Below, piece by piece: positions 30,283 through 43,292 of a DNA stretch of 64,000 nt. Position 1 is the first letter of the stretch; every line of letters begins with the position of its first letter. Made by a program: the position numbers and the translations under genes. The notes beneath the pieces are model-generated. The model did no database searches. It saw nothing but the letters and a program-made list of their open reading frames with translations, and was not told where the DNA came from. Source of the DNA: Mactromeris polynyma (lineage: Eukaryota > Mollusca > Bivalvia > Venerida > Mactridae); assembly GCA_032209605.1 (NCBI GenBank), contig JASFXZ010000029.1:733001-797000 (forward strand), given 5' to 3'.

Positions 30283-31096
30283 GTGGATGTCCCAAGAAAG
30301 ATCTTTGTCCTGAACTTAGAACAAAGATCACATATTGAAAATGAACATTTTAAATCCCTAAACTGGTTACCAGTGAATAAGAGAGTGGAACAAATAACCT
30401 TATGTCATGTTTTTAAAATAAAAAATGGTTTAGCCCCTGATTATATGGGAGAGAATTTTGTCCTCACAGATACTATTCATTCTCATAAAACTAGGTTTAG
30501 AGAAAATGGATCTTTTTCTGTCCCAAAAGTAAAAGGTTTTGGATTGAAGTCCTTCTCCTACATAGGATGTAGTCTCTGGAACAGGCTACCCCCACTCATA
30601 AGAAATATCAATACACTCAGTGGGTTTAAAGTTGCAATTAAAAGACACTTTCTAGTAATTAATTATTTTTATTTGATAATGCTATACAGGTGTATCTGTG
30701 TTTTTAAGTATTTTATGTTAAAGTTCCATGTAATTTCCTAAATCAACAGCAGTATTCTGATTTATGCTCTTTTATAGTTTTTACTTCGCATTATAATTAG
30801 CTAGTCAATGTTATTTAAAATATAATTGTCTTTCAATATTATTGTCTGTGATAAAATTGCAATGTTTTGCCTGTGATAGAAGTTTCATGCCTCTCTATGT
30901 CACACCATCCATGACAAGGACCACAATGGAAATAAGGGATATTTTCTCTTTTTTGTGTAATCCTTAGTACGGATGTGTGTGGCATGTTTTTTTTTATATT
31001 ACTCATGTGTTTTATATTATAAATGAAACATATTTGTCTTAATTACCATGTATATATGTATCTTATGCTGAAATAAATCTATCTATCTATCTAGAT
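30283..31096 (+). mobile_element. 5'-truncated LINE (C-terminal reverse transcriptase and 3' tail)
   Basis: An open frame to 30741 encodes the C-terminal end of a non-LTR reverse transcriptase: LNWLPVNKRVEQITLCHVFK, then NGLAPDYM, then FGLKSFSYIGCSLWNRLPPL. This pattern is typical of CR1/L2/Jockey-type elements. It is followed by about 330 bp of 3' UTR and ends in AAATAAATCTATCTATCTATCT (31071-31096), a tetranucleotide tail as seen on such elements. The catalytic part of the enzyme is missing, so it is a dead copy. Exact clade not determined. Confidence 0.85.
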
Positions 31097-32105
31097 ACTC
31101 TAAGGTATACTGCTGGTGTAACTGATTCAAGGAGTATATTATGGAGGAAGTATTGCGAAAGGATGCATTTGGACCTTTCTCCCCACTGATATGAAAGTAA
31201 CCGTTACCAATATGCAGTGCTTAGATTTTATGAAACAAAATTGTTACTAAAAAAACAGCGGCCAAATCCGACCCGTGCGTACGGAAGAGAAAATGCACGC
31301 CCAAAATCCGCGTTGACGGTCAACATTTGTTACGAGTAATTGGAAAGTCATGCACGTACACATATTATTATGGTTGAGTTTAGAGCTGAAAACTTGTTAT
31401 TACTTTTATTTTTCTTGCACAGAGTTACCTTTCCGTTTTGATACATTAAACTCCATCAATTTATAGCAACTTGCTGAAATGTAACAAGCAGATAATGGTT
31501 CTTAACAACCAGTCTTGAAGCAGACAAGTCCGAGTTACCTCCCTTGCATCAATGTGATGAATCTTTTCATTAATCTGGCCATCCCTTGCTGTACATATAT
31601 ATGGCAGAAATATGATAAATATTTTAACTCCTTCAATTTTGAACTGGATATTAAGCCACTTCAACAATATCAGGAGCACTTTTTATAAGGGTAGATTGTA
31701 TATATATTGGTCCCAGGATCTATCAAGTAGATCTATCTATGTATTTGGAATTATCATACTCAAGTACGAACAGCTGTTATATATAGTGAGTTAGACAGGT
31801 TCATGAAAGCTGGGAAGACAATTTCCATGGCGGAAAATTAAAAACACAGCTCAACGCCCCGATCGCCCAAAGTCGAATACATTGAAGATACATCCAGTAC
31901 TTTGATCTTACGACTCATGCTAAACCTATTAATATACACCGGTTTTAGTACTTCCGGTAAAAAGAAACGTGCGGTGTCTTACATCAGCGTTGACATTGAA
32001 ACTTTTGTAAGACTTTTGGTACAAGTGCAATTGTATTTGGGATTTATTCAGTTTAATAACACTTGCTCAGACACCAGGTCAATTGAACAAAGCAATTCTG
32101 GTACA

Positions 32106-35100
32106 ATGGCACGTTTGTTAAATTCTCTGGGAGGAATTGGCGTGGGTCTTGTTGTCGCCGGGTCAGTGGTGAATTCAGCTTTATATAATGGTAAGGTCAA
32201 CAAAGATGGGTGATGTATGCAACTATAACATTGATAAACCATCACTTCGTAAGATACTTAGTCTATCTTTACGTAAGCATATTTTTGATAAATCGTATAA
32301 TTACTTAGTGGTGGTTCATCGGTAACTGGTCAACTCGTACCTTAGTTAACTCGTACATTGGTCAACTCGTACCGAATTTGGTCAACTCGTACCTTTTCTA
32401 AAGTCAACTCGTACCTCCTTTTTATTACATTTTAAGATGTATACTAATGCATATTTGTTATACGTTTTTTTCAGATATCAGTTGGGATTGACATATATGT
32501 TATTGTGAAAATTTAGAAATTACATGCAATTGCAAAGTGAAAGTAAAATGTAAACTAACAAAATAATGAATGTTTAAGGTAACATGAACTTGTACATGTC
32601 TAATATTTTGGACTAGGTGTAATATGCTGCAAATTTGGAGTGGCTCAGCAGTAAATTCAGATAACTATTATTTTTGCCTGTATATTAAATATATGTTTAA
32701 AACAGTCAGCTGAACATAAAATCTTAAATTCTCCATTCATAAATAACATTTTGTTGTTAGAAAATATATAAATTATATTCTCTAGACCAGGACTATACAC
32801 TAAATATTGATGTCACAAATTAATTCAGTAAACTTTCATAATACCAAACGGTAAGAACGTTCTGGGGACGAACACTAACATGGCTTTGTTTCAAACTTGA
32901 TAATAAAAGAAACATATGATTTTGTTAAGTTAAGGCATATTTACACAATTGACATTGATATTCAAAAGCTGTAAGCAACTGTCGTGTGGATTTACCATCG
33001 AAATTCTCACGAAAACGAAACAGCACATGACGGAGCGGCCGCCATCTTGAATTTTTGTTTACATGTGAGAGGAAATGAAAGTGGTCTAATATTGTATATA
33101 TATATTCCGGGTGATTTCGTATAAAAATGGACCAGAATGTTTTAGAATACTGATATGCTTATAAATACACCAAAGAATCCAGCGAACTCGCCTCAGAAAA
33201 GTAAAAAAGCCGTCAACTAAAATTTTCAATTTCTCATTGAAATCCCTCGTCTTCTGCAGTTATTTTTTTTTTCTAATTAGCAAATAGTAATTGTTTAATT
33301 TGTTCCGCATTACCATTGTCGATTAAATCAAACAAGGCAATCGCTTAAAAAGTGCAATGTTTTCGCATTGTCAACAAACTCGCTAACCATTCACGCGTGT
33401 TTACATGTACAACAGTTTAACCCGGCCTGTATCAGTTAATCGTACGGACCGCACGCGTAACGGGAACCAGCCAGTTATATGCACTGTAGACGATTGTCGG
33501 TGTGTTGTAAACAAAGGCACATGCTGTGACGCTCGGGGGCATTTTACAGGATGTAGATTACACAGTTGACAGATTATTGCAAATAGGGAATTAGGGGCAC
33601 TAATTAGGGCAGCGGGGTGGGGCCAAAAAGGGGCAGGGCGCGGCGCCCCGCTATCACGCTACAGAAATAACACTAGAAACATAAACAACGAAACAATCAG
33701 TGAGGTAAATTATATATGTGAATAGTCATAGCACAGACTATGAAACATAAATCATCCATATATAAATAATAATAATGAAAGTGGGGGCATCTGTGTCCTA
33801 TGGACGCATTCTGGTTTATATTTTCCTTTGAAATGAAATGATTTAGTTTTTAGCCTCTTATTTAATTCAGTCTATATATGTTGGATATAATTGTCTGCCT
33901 TAAGTGCATGTGGAAAGGGTGACAATGTTATTGATGATACAGATACCTCAAAGATGGACTTCCAAGACACACATTCTTAATATAAGAAAGTCTGGGTACA
34001 CTTAATGGTGTTTTCTGATGATTGTATCAAGAGAATGTGCAAGAATGAATTTAAATTTCTGTTGTGATAACATTTTTATGATTTTATTTTTTCAGTGGAC
34101 GGAGGACACAGAGCTGTAATTTTTGACAGATTTCGTGGAGTTCAACAAAAGGTTGTTGGTGAAGGAACCCATTTTTTAATTCCATGGGTACAACGACCAA
34201 TCATATTTGATATCAGATCTCGACCTAGAAATATTCCAGTTGCTACTGGTAGTAAAGGTTAGTATTGGTGTATATGCAGGGGCTCCATTTAACCCATGAG
34301 TTGACCCCTGGATTTTCCAAAGGCCACATCTGACTGAAGGGTCAAATTTTTCTCTAAATCATATTATTTTGGTTATAAAAATGGTAAAATCCCATCACAA
34401 GTTATCAAAATGACCCTTGAGATGCAGCATCTAGTGGAACCCCCTGTATATGTAATAAAGCCATTTGACGTCGCCCTTCAAGACAATTACTAGTACATGG
34501 ATTTGTAATTCAGAGTTGAAATAAAATTTTGAACTTGAGGTTATAAGAGGAAAAGTAAAAGGCCATTACAAAACGGTCAAAACCTGTTCTAAATATAAAT
34601 GGCATCAGTAGAAATTGAATGCATTTGTTCAATGAAGATGTCATCACTTCTAAAAGACAGAATACTCCTCTTCAGAAGTCCAATGTGTGATTAAAAAGCA
34701 GAATTTGATTGAAAAATGTTTGATGGTCAAAGTTGAACTTGGTGAAAAAAAGTAAAGTGTTATCATAACCCAATAATATAGTTAAGGTTTCTTTAGCTGT
34801 TTTTATAGCCATTATTCAACCATATTCCTACTGCCAAAAAGTATATATTTTTCCCAATTTGAATGTAAAAATTCCCAATAAATCTAAAGAAAAACGTTAA
34901 GCCAAACATTTACAGTTAATAAATAACAATTCTTGATTAATTAATCACTACATCCTTTACTTGTATTACTAATATTTTGCTGTAATTGGTAGACTTTTCC
35001 CTAATTTCTAAGTTTGAAGGGTATGGATCATCATACCAAAACAGCCAAAATAAACTAGTAACATAATACTAATATTGCTTTTTATGCAGATTTACAGACA

Positions 35101-38100
35101 GTTTCTATCACATTGAGAATATTGTTCCGACCCAAACAAGATGCATTACCGAGCATTTATACAAATCTTGGCTTAGATTACGATGAAAGAGTTCTACCAT
35201 CCATCACTACTGAAGTACTGAAAGCTGTTGTGGTAAGTATGTCAGAAACCAGTGTTTTTTTTCGACTTTTAGGGGAATGATGGTGGGGCCCTATGGAAAG
35301 GGGTGATAGCATTGCGATGGAAAAAGGGGACAGTAATTTACACTATGAAGTTAGGGTAAAAATCTCTTGTGTCTAAACTTTGTACTCGTTACCTTTTGGT
35401 GATATGCAAACAAATAAATTCCAAATCAGTATCATGAGATATGTGATGTTACTGATCAATGATACTAGTTTTATGACTAAAGATATCTACAATACTGTGA
35501 ATTTTTCTCCGAGTAGGGGAAAACATGTACTTTTCAGAGGGGAATTGGGCCCTATTTTGGCTGGAAAAGAACACCAGGAAACCAATATGGTGCGCATGTA
35601 CTTCCCTTTTTGCTCAATTTTGGCATCTTATAGATTGGAGTTGTGTGATTTGTATGGATTGATATATTTTTGAGCTTATCATAAAAAAAGTTATGTCGAG
35701 AGTACGCCAAGCCCCTACCGGTTAGCTCAGGTGATTGAGCACTTGGCTGTGACCCGGGAGGTCAGGGTTCGGTTCCCAGTCCTTCCATGACATTTCGCTA
35801 TGGTCATGTGCCCACCTCTGATTCATGTGGGGTAGTTCTCAGCTGCTTGTGGAAATGCAGGTTAGTATTGCTGACCCAATGTACAACGGAAAAAAATGTT
35901 GAAAAATGGCGTTAAACCTAATATTAAAAAAAAAATTGAGCCAAGTTTAGTGAAACCAATTTATCTGATATTTCATTTCTTCAGCTACATCAACACTAAT
36001 GCATCTTTCAGTAGCAAAGTTTCCTGACCCAATGTATTGGTACTCAAGTACCGGTACTCAACCAAGTATTTACAAAGAAATTCCACAGTAACTTTAGAAT
36101 CATTCACGAGGTTCGCACAGTCTTGAAAAGTACTTGATTTTTTTCGGGAAGTTCTGTATGAACCATGATTCATGCTGTATCAATACTAACATCTCCCAAG
36201 ACTTGTATTTGCTAAATGCTCATTCATTGTTAATTTATCAAATTACTCCAAGGTTGCGTACATTATTCCAGGCCCAGTTTGATGCATCTGAAATGATCAC
36301 ACAGAGAGAAGTGGTTTCATCAACAGTTAGAGAGGAGTTGACTAAACGAGCTGGATCATTCAGTATTTTACTGGATGATATTTCACTGGTAAGTTCTGGT
36401 TGTCATAGTTACAGTCATAGATCACTGGAGAGCCGCGGCTGTGGTCCAGTGGTTAGTGCGCTGGACTTGTAACCCGGAGATCCGGGTTCGAATCCCGGTC
36501 GCGGCAGGTCATACCCTTCCATGAAAATTTGACAAAAATGTTGATTTTCCTCCACATGTGGAGAAGTTGCTGGCTCCTTGTGGAAGGGTAAGTTAGTACT
36601 GGTTAGATTTCAGTCCAGGAAAAACTGGTTAGGTGAACCGGCCGCCGAATATAACTGAAATGTCGATGAGAAACGTCGTTAAACCCGATGAAACAAACAA
36701 ATAGATCACTGGACGAGTCTCGTATTGTAAATAATTGTTTGAATGAAATTCATTCTCTTCCTGATTCATGTAGGCATGTTACATGCATGCAAAAATTAAG
36801 TTACATGTAGTACTGTTCGAAGTACTTTCTACAGACCAATGTATATGTCTGAATAACTGTTGAAAGGTGGTAAGACCAGAGTTTTTTTTATTTCTTGTTA
36901 CTCGAAGTTTGAAATTAAAATGCTCCATACGAAGGAGGGGAAAAAAACTCATAATTTTTCAGTTTTGTTATTGTTGCGAGGTCACAAATGACAGCAGAAA
37001 CTATGTCATTATTTCAAACTTTCACCAATAAACTTACTATAGTGTTTGTATGTAGGTCACTGATGACTAGCAGCATATACATGCAGCCCTTTTTTATGGC
37101 AAATTTTCTGCTACATCCCCTTCAGTAAAATTATTTAAAATTTTAGCCTTGTAAATACCCAAATTTGGTGATTCATGATGCAAATTTCCCCTATCAATAG
37201 GACCCGCCCTTTTTAACCAAAACCTGAAAAATTGGCTGTAGTATTACAATGTATAATGTTACTTTCAGACGCATCTTACATTTGGTACAGAATTCACAGC
37301 TGCTGTGGAACAAAAGCAAGTAGCACAGCAAGAAGCGGAGAGAGCAAGATTTCTTGTAGAAAAAGTAAGTTTTACCATCCTTCATTCACAGTTTAGAGCA
37401 TATCTCTGACCTTTGACTTGGAAGAATATTGTATGAGCTTTATATTTACAGGTAGCCATTGCAAGGCTGTCTTTCTACTTTTGGGTTGAAATTCATGTCA
37501 AATAAGTAAATGTCATCCCCCATTTTTGCAGTAAACAAGTATACCAGTCTATTTGTGACACTTGTTCAAAGCAAAATTTCAAAACTTTAAAATGGATGTT
37601 GTTGAATCTTCACACAATGGTTTGTATTGAAATAACTTAGTGAATATATATACTTTGGCTTTGTATAAATATGGGTTTTTCCCTGTAATCCTGCAGTACA
37701 AACAACAAGATACCGTTAACATGGTGCAGGAATCGCAATTAAAACAAAGACAGGATTTAACGTCGAACTGAACTTCAATGGATCTGAATATTTTTTGTAC
37801 CGCTGGTAAAAAACCCATTTAAAGCGAATTCCAGATTTCGTCGATTGATGTGAAAAACATACTATGAATACTTTCACTGTATATTATAGGAAGAACAGCT
37901 GAAGAGTGCTGCCATTATAAGAGCAGAGGGTGAATCTGCTGCGGCTCAGTTGGTTTCCAAGGCGATTGGAGCCGCTGGCGAAGGTCTCGTTGAATTGCGT
38001 AAAATTGAAGCATCAGAAGACATCGCTTTACAACTTTCTCTATCCAGGAATGTGAATTATCTACCGCCAGGACAACAAACGCTTTTAGCATTGCCAGCCA

Positions 38101-38105
38101 TGTAG
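32106..38105 (+). CDS. PHB1: Prohibitin 1, mitochondrial inner-membrane scaffold
   Basis: Complete coding region. Exons 32106-32190, 34096-34257, 35090-35232, 36272-36388, 37269-37364 and 37890-38105; 819 nt, 272 residues, TAG. Human prohibitin 1 is also 272. Exon 1 encodes the hydrophobic N-terminal membrane anchor ([19 protein letters not shown]). Exons 2-4 encode the SPFH/band-7 domain, with [35 protein letters not shown] and [17 protein letters not shown]. Exons 5-6 encode the coiled coil ([27 protein letters not shown]) and C-terminus [18 protein letters not shown]. The protein forms a ring with prohibitin 2 in the inner membrane and stabilises respiratory and m-AAA protease complexes. 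The start codon ACAATGG has A at -3 and G at +4. The frame is open upstream for 68 more codons, but homology begins at this ATG. Confidence 0.96.
32330..32416. repeat. Tandem GGTCAACTCGTACC units
   Basis: Prohibitin intron 1, starting 140 bp after the exon 1 donor. Five imperfect copies of a unit containing GTCAACTCGTACC separated by 2-8 variable bases. No known element is recognised. Confidence 0.8.
34278..34445. repeat. Short TIR element, family F (copy 2)
   Basis: Prohibitin intron 2, starting 20 bp after the exon 2 donor. Left AGGGGCTCCATTTAACCC and right CTAGTGGAACCCCCT are inverted; CAAAATGACCCTTGAG is shared with 18903-19081. Confidence 0.75.
35709..35935 (+). repeat. tRNA-derived SINE with A-rich tail
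   Basis: Prohibitin intron 3. The head carries an A-box-like GGTTAGCTCAGGTGATTGAG and a B-box-like GGGTTCGGTTCCC (35764-35776). A tRNA-unrelated body follows and the tail reads GGCGTTAAACCTAATATT followed by a run of A (to 35935). The GCGTTAAACC tail word is also in the SINE at 36430. Confidence 0.8.
36430..36700 (+). repeat. tRNA-Thr-like SINE with perfect 13-bp target duplication
   Basis: Prohibitin intron 4, 41 bp after exon 4. Positions 36432-36506 fold as a near-complete tRNA: 7-bp acceptor stem GCCGCGG with TCGCGGC, anticodon loop CTTGTAA (anticodon TGT, Thr) and T-arm CCGGGTTCGAATCCCGG. The body carries CCTCCACATGTGGAGAAG and the tail ends CGTCGTTAAACCCGATG AAACAAACAA. ATAGATCACTGGA flanks both sides (36417-36429 and 36701-36713). 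It is part of a SINE rather than a tRNA gene because the body and target duplication follow. A 5'-truncated inverted copy is at 48948-49131. Confidence 0.9.
37084..37238 (+). repeat. Short TIR element, family D (copy 4)
   Basis: Prohibitin intron 4, ending 30 bp before exon 5, so it probably covers the branch-point region. Begins CAGCCCTTTTTTATGGCAAA and ends CTGAAAAATTGGCTG, with an internal deletion of the GGGCCC-containing part. Confidence 0.75.
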
Positions 38106-38597
38106 TAACCATAGCAACCAATATCTTACTGTAAAACTTTTGACTGTCTCTAGACAAAAAAAATAAGTTTGTGTATTTACACTCAAGTCATGTGGTAAAT
38201 ATTGGCTTCCAGTTTTGCCAAGTTTATAGAGTGTTAAATACTGACTACAGATGCTGAAAGCAATATCAAAATGTAAAATCTGTGTTGTATGGATAATGGT
38301 AAAAACCACTTTATGTATGTAGTAAATTCCACTCAATTTTAAACATTTTTTTCTAAAATAATTCACCGAAACCTTTGTGGTAAAATATGAAGCTGTCTTT
38401 TTGCAGAATGAGAGTATGCTTTGAATCAGTACATGTTAGTAAAATATTTTGAAAGATTTCGTAGAAGTCTGTCATAATTTTATGTTCAGTAGATGACAGA
38501 TTTTTACTTGATTATTGTTTGCCATTTCATCAGTGTTTAAATTCGAAGAAATAGAACAAAAATGTATGTATGTAAAACATGGTGTTTATTGTTTATT

Positions 38598-38603
38598 ATT
38601 AAA
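38598..38603 (+). promoter_or_regulatory. Possible prohibitin polyadenylation signal (ATTAAA)
   Basis: ATTAAA about 490 bp after the prohibitin stop codon, followed by a GT-rich stretch (CTTTTGTATTTGGTT). It is the best-placed signal seen before the next repeat-rich region, but the 3' end is not proven. Confidence 0.4.
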
Positions 38604-39597
38604 GTACACTTTTGTATTTGGTTATTACAACTTACATTGATTTTAGGACCATGCTTCCTTGTTTACAATATCTGAATGTGTTGTCCAATGCAGACATTCA
38701 GTGCCGGGAATTATAACAACAACTTGGCACTCATCACTCTGCTGTATACTGTAAACTGCCCAGTCTTGATTTCTGAGATTTGAGTGTCCGATGTGAATAA
38801 CAATGCCAAGTGCAGAGTATTTTTTATATCCATTGTGTCTGTGAGATCTATTCTTATGTTTGAATGTCAGATTTGAGTGTCAAATTTATTATAAGTTATA
38901 ACCATTATGTTTGTCATTAATAACTTGCCCTCGTTCTAGGATTCACACTGATGATTCTAAGAAAATGTATCAAAAAGAATACTTGGCACTTAGCAAGCAT
39001 TGTTATCTGTTTCATTTGCTCCAAACTTGGTGAATCAAGTATGACATCTGAGTGATAAGCGTTGGTCATCATACCAAGCCCTTCTTGTTGCAGATCACTT
39101 CACAGAAATATATACTAGGTACATTTAAAAACGCACTCTTTTATTACCAACCATGCTTCTCTAAATAACATTTTATTTCTTTGGAATCTCATTTATGAAA
39201 ATATGTATAGATTGTCATGAAATTTAGCTAACACATATTGCATACACATGCAATTTCGTGTCAAATTTTTTCTTGTATCCTAAAAAGTTGGTCAACGAAA
39301 ATTTAGAAATCCTACATTGTGCGTTTTTAGATTACTGAGTATATATAAATGTATTCTAGGCTGTGTTTCTGGGACATTATATCATAATTAGGTTTATTTG
39401 TCTGTGCTACAGGGAAATGTGCAGAAATGGCATTAGATGTTGTTGAGTATATTCATGTACATCACCTAAGAATCGAGTAACTCGATCCATGAATGGTTTT
39501 AAGACTTGTTTAGTCTTCATTCACAACATTTGCAGTGCATGTACAAGTTTAAACTTTTTTTATATATTTACATCGATTGTGAAACTAGTTCTTACAC

Positions 39598-39672
39598 TCA
39601 TTCTCATCACGGGGCTCGAACCCACAACCTTCAGATCAGGAGTCGGACCTTCGACAGCTGCGCCTCCTTGCA
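39598..39672 (-). repeat. tRNA-like fragment (SINE head)
   Basis: Read on the - strand, a B box GGGTTCGAGCCCC sits after GACTCCTGATCTGAAGG, which has an anticodon-arm look. The 5' half does not form a D-arm. Probably the head of a tRNA-derived SINE, not a gene. Confidence 0.5.
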
Positions 39673-40547
39673 TATATACAAGTAGTTGTATCAGTACGTT
39701 CAGTCACTATCCATGCACAGTACTTTGAATCATAGTAGTAAATTAAAAACAATTTGCTTCAAAGGTCCCTAGTCCTATGTAATACTTACTGGTGGATCTA
39801 TGCCTGTTTTGAGAGACTAGCATGGTGTTTACTAAGGATCAATAAATCTTGGTCCAGTTGATCTGATAATAGATTGCCATTTTCTTCAAGCAACTTAATA
39901 TTCTTATGCACGAACAGAAACAATTAAAAATCTTCTGATAGACATACATGTATTAAAAAATATTTAAAACTTAAAAAAAAAATTTTGTTGAGGAATTAAT
40001 TGATCAGGATCATACAGGGATCAATTTTCAAGAATCAATATTACCTATTAAGTACCATATTTTTGCTATATCAATTTGAGACAATAATTTAAGGAATTTG
40101 CACAATGTTCTTACCTATCACATAATGTTAAAACAATTTTTTGGCTCAGCACATTGTTTTTAGCTTGGAAGAAACTATTTGTTCTTGATCGTGAAAATTA
40201 TTCTTCCTGAACACAGGGCCTGCGTGTCAGTAAGCCAACAAACAAATTGCATATTGGAAGTATGTACTGTCCTACTAAGACAAGTTTTATCTTTTAACTG
40301 AAAATGAATCTTGGCTGCGCAATTATCTGTCACGATTTCATACTGAATATTGAGACATTGACATTTTGACAACAGTGTCGTACTTAATTTTATCCAAGAT
40401 TATGTTTTAATTTTGCTGACGAATTTTTGTCTATTTCACAAAATTTTATACTAATACACTTTAGTTACAATACACCCACACACTCTAAATCTCGGTGACA
40501 GAAATGTATATTGTTATCAAATCTCTGTTGTTTACTTAAAGGTCAGG

Positions 40548-40812
40548 TGTAATATTGTGGGCGTGTCTCGTGTATATATTGTGGGCGTGTCTCGTGTATC
40601 TATTGTGGGCGTGCCTCGTGTATTGTGGGCGTGTCTCGTGTATCTATTGCGGGCGTGCCTCGTGTATCTATTGTGGGCGTGTCTCGTGTATCTAGTGTGG
40701 GCGTGCCTCGTGTATCTATTGTGGGCGTGTCTCGTCTATTTATTGTGGGCGTGCCTCGTGTATCTATTGTGGGCGTGTCTCGTGTATCTATTGTGGGCGT
40801 GCCTCGTGTATC
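40548..40812. repeat. Minisatellite, 24-bp unit
   Basis: About eleven copies of ATTGTGGGCGTGYCTCGTGT plus ATCT, with YCT mostly alternating between TCT and CCT from unit to unit, which suggests a 48-bp dimer unit. One copy near 40617 lacks part of the unit. A single similar unit recurs at 40863-40892. The unit is a multiple of three, so two frames stay open through it without any evidence of coding. Confidence 0.9.
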
Positions 40813-41348
40813 ACCTAACGTAACGTTTTGGACTGATAGCCTTTAGTGAACGCAAGGCAGGTGTAATATTATAGGCGTGCCTCGTGTATCACCTAACATA
40901 ATACATGTAGCAATAAAAAGAAAATTTAAGTAAATCGCTCTCCATTATTATATATAAGTTTCATCAATGGGTCAGCACTTCAAAAGAAATTTCCTCCTAA
41001 TTTGCATTCATTTTCATAATTTAACTCGCATAATTTGACAGACATAAATCTACATCTTTGGTAGTTATTGTACAATTATTAGTTTTTGAAGGCTTGTTTA
41101 ATACTTCGTATAAGTAACAAACGACAAAAATAGCAACGAAGTACAAGTTATGGGAAATCTTTGAAGCATGTAACGTGAGATTGTAAATGTCTATGTGTCA
41201 ATCTTAACCATGTTACCAAGTCATGAAGGAAACACCTAGTCATTTTGTCGTGGGTTGACTTTTACACGTACACCTGGAAAACGGCTTGAATAATAGACGT
41301 TTACAAAGTTCTGCGCATTTTTTTATGCCCCGCCGTAAGTGCCATAAA

Positions 41349-41501
41349 GTGTTACCCCTGTTCGTCCGTGTGTGTGTCCGAGTACAATATTGGTTTCCAG
41401 TGTTATCCCTGTTCGTCCGTGCGTGCGTCCGAGTACAATATTGGTTTCCAGTGTTATCCCTGTTCGTATGTGCGTGCGTCCATGCAAAATATCGGTTTCC
41501 A
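41349..41501. repeat. Three tandem 51-bp units inside a larger element
   Basis: Three copies of a 51-bp unit starting GTGTTAYCCCTGTTCG and ending AATATTGGTTTCCA. They lie between ATGCCCCGCCGTAAGTG (about 41325) and CTAAGTGGGGGGCATCC (about 41757), which are roughly inverted to each other. The words GGGGGCATC and GTCCTATRGACGCA also occur at 33783-33808, so the right end belongs to a dispersed family. Confidence 0.75.
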
Positions 41502-43292
41502 ATCAACTTTTGAAAGGATGGATGGATTCAATATTCATATTGGGCACATAAGTATAGGATAATAACGTACCGGTCAAGTTCGATTTCCGTTACAATCCAC
41601 CATTTTTTGAAGGAGCTATGGCCCTCTTTCGACTTAAAGAATTGGTTTCCGATCAGCACCTTATGTTTGAAAGGACGGATGGGTTCAATTTATATCACTT
41701 AAAAATTATATAGCCTTTTAAAATACAAACAAAATAGTTGCGTTCTATTGAAAGCCCTAAGTGGGGGGCATCCAGGTCCTATAGACGCACCTAATTAAGA
41801 AAATTATTTTTCAAAACATAATTGTCATAAAAAACGTTGTCATTATGTACTGATAAAAAGTTTATAGAGTATGTGATTAGTAAGTTTGGGTATTTTTGAA
41901 AAGAAATATCATTTGAGCAAAGAGCGATTATTTTGGATATTGTGGACGATACAAGTATCTTTGTGAAGAAGAAGTGTATTTGAGTAAATTTGACCTTTGT
42001 TGTACAATGTATGACATCTATTGTAGGATATAATTCAGTACATTTGAACATACACGTACAATAGGATGAAACTAAGGTCAAATTTCTGAATGGGTAAAAT
42101 AAAATGCTAGTGTTGTCACTATATACGTGAGTGTGATACCATTATTCAGCAATATTTGTCTCACTTATACCGGCATCATATTCTCGATGTAACCACAAAA
42201 CGAATGGTAAGTGACATGAGTCACGCAATATGCAGGTTGTGTAACCGTCATACATTTCTGTTTTTGCGACCTCTCACAATTGGGGGAGGGGCACAAGTTT
42301 ACATTTACCTCAGTCCATCCATCTTGTCTATCTGTCCATCCAACAAAAAATACATATACGTCATTCATATCTCCTGAACCGTTGGACCTACATTCTTCAA
42401 ACTTGAAGTTATGCTCTTTGGGCTTCGCATCCCTCACCACCAAGGGATGATTGACTAAAGCGGGAGCACCTTTGTCCTGTGGTCATACTGCTAGATTCTA
42501 CTTTCTTGGCTTGGTGAAATAAAACATGAGACAACATAAACACTCAAGATATTTGATAGTGTTTAGTTTGCATACAGACAGAATATGATGGTTGCTAGTT
42601 TGTATACCATCCAACGCAGTATAATAATAAATTCTTTATTTTCAGAAGATTACATAGTTAAGGTTAACAATAAAGTGTACATCTTTTTTTCAATATGGCC
42701 TTCTATTAACAATATAAACACGCACAAACAAACAAGAATTCACACACGCACGCACACCTACACAAACAAACACGCATTCGCACACACAATACAGTGTACA
42801 TGTACATCATGTTTAACATCAGGATGTAAATGAGACTATTAAAAACTACAAAAGTTAAGATGATCTGAAAATATAATTGAAATAAAACAACAACAGACAC
42901 CTCACATAAGACATTTGTTATGCAAGCGATAAAACATGTCCTAGATTTAAATCGTTGGATATAATTGTACACTGTGATCTATGAGGTAAACCTTGACCTT
43001 TCCTATCCAAATAGTTTTCATATAACTACATGAAAGGTAATTAATACTTTTGTATACATGGTGTATGTTCTTAGGCACATCGAATTAAAAAAGATTTTTC
43101 GAAAGCATGTTTTATTTGAAATAAAATTTCGGACAAATTTGAATAAACGAGGTCCACTGTATTACTTACAAGTTGGTAGTATGGAGTAAACTGTCTAGTG
43201 CTATGCAGTCTTTGTAAAGCAATAGCTTCATGAACCCTGCAGCTAACACTGGAAGTGTTAGAGGAAAGAACCGAGATGTCTCTGTTGATTTA

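Larger units (their letters stand above)
25891..32105. other. Gene-poor block between SIAH and prohibitin
   Basis: Upstream region of two divergent genes (SIAH on -, prohibitin on +). It holds a family C element, nested TIR elements, a LINE 3' fragment and short unrecognised open frames (for example around 29124-29756) with no motif or codon pattern that supports a gene. A 5' UTR exon for SIAH must lie somewhere here if the acceptor just before its first coding exon is used; it was not located with confidence. Confidence 0.5.

Noticed and set aside
36432..36506. Functional tRNA-Thr (TGT) gene
   Set aside because: It folds well but is followed directly by a SINE body and bounded by a 13-bp target duplication, and a truncated copy exists at 48948. 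It is a SINE head.
40557..40846. Repetitive protein in the 24-bp minisatellite
   Set aside because: The unit length is a multiple of three, so frames stay open automatically; no start context, splice site or flanking exon supports coding.
41286..41562. Open frames through the 51-bp tandem units
   Set aside because: Open on both strands only because 51 is a multiple of three; no family resemblance.
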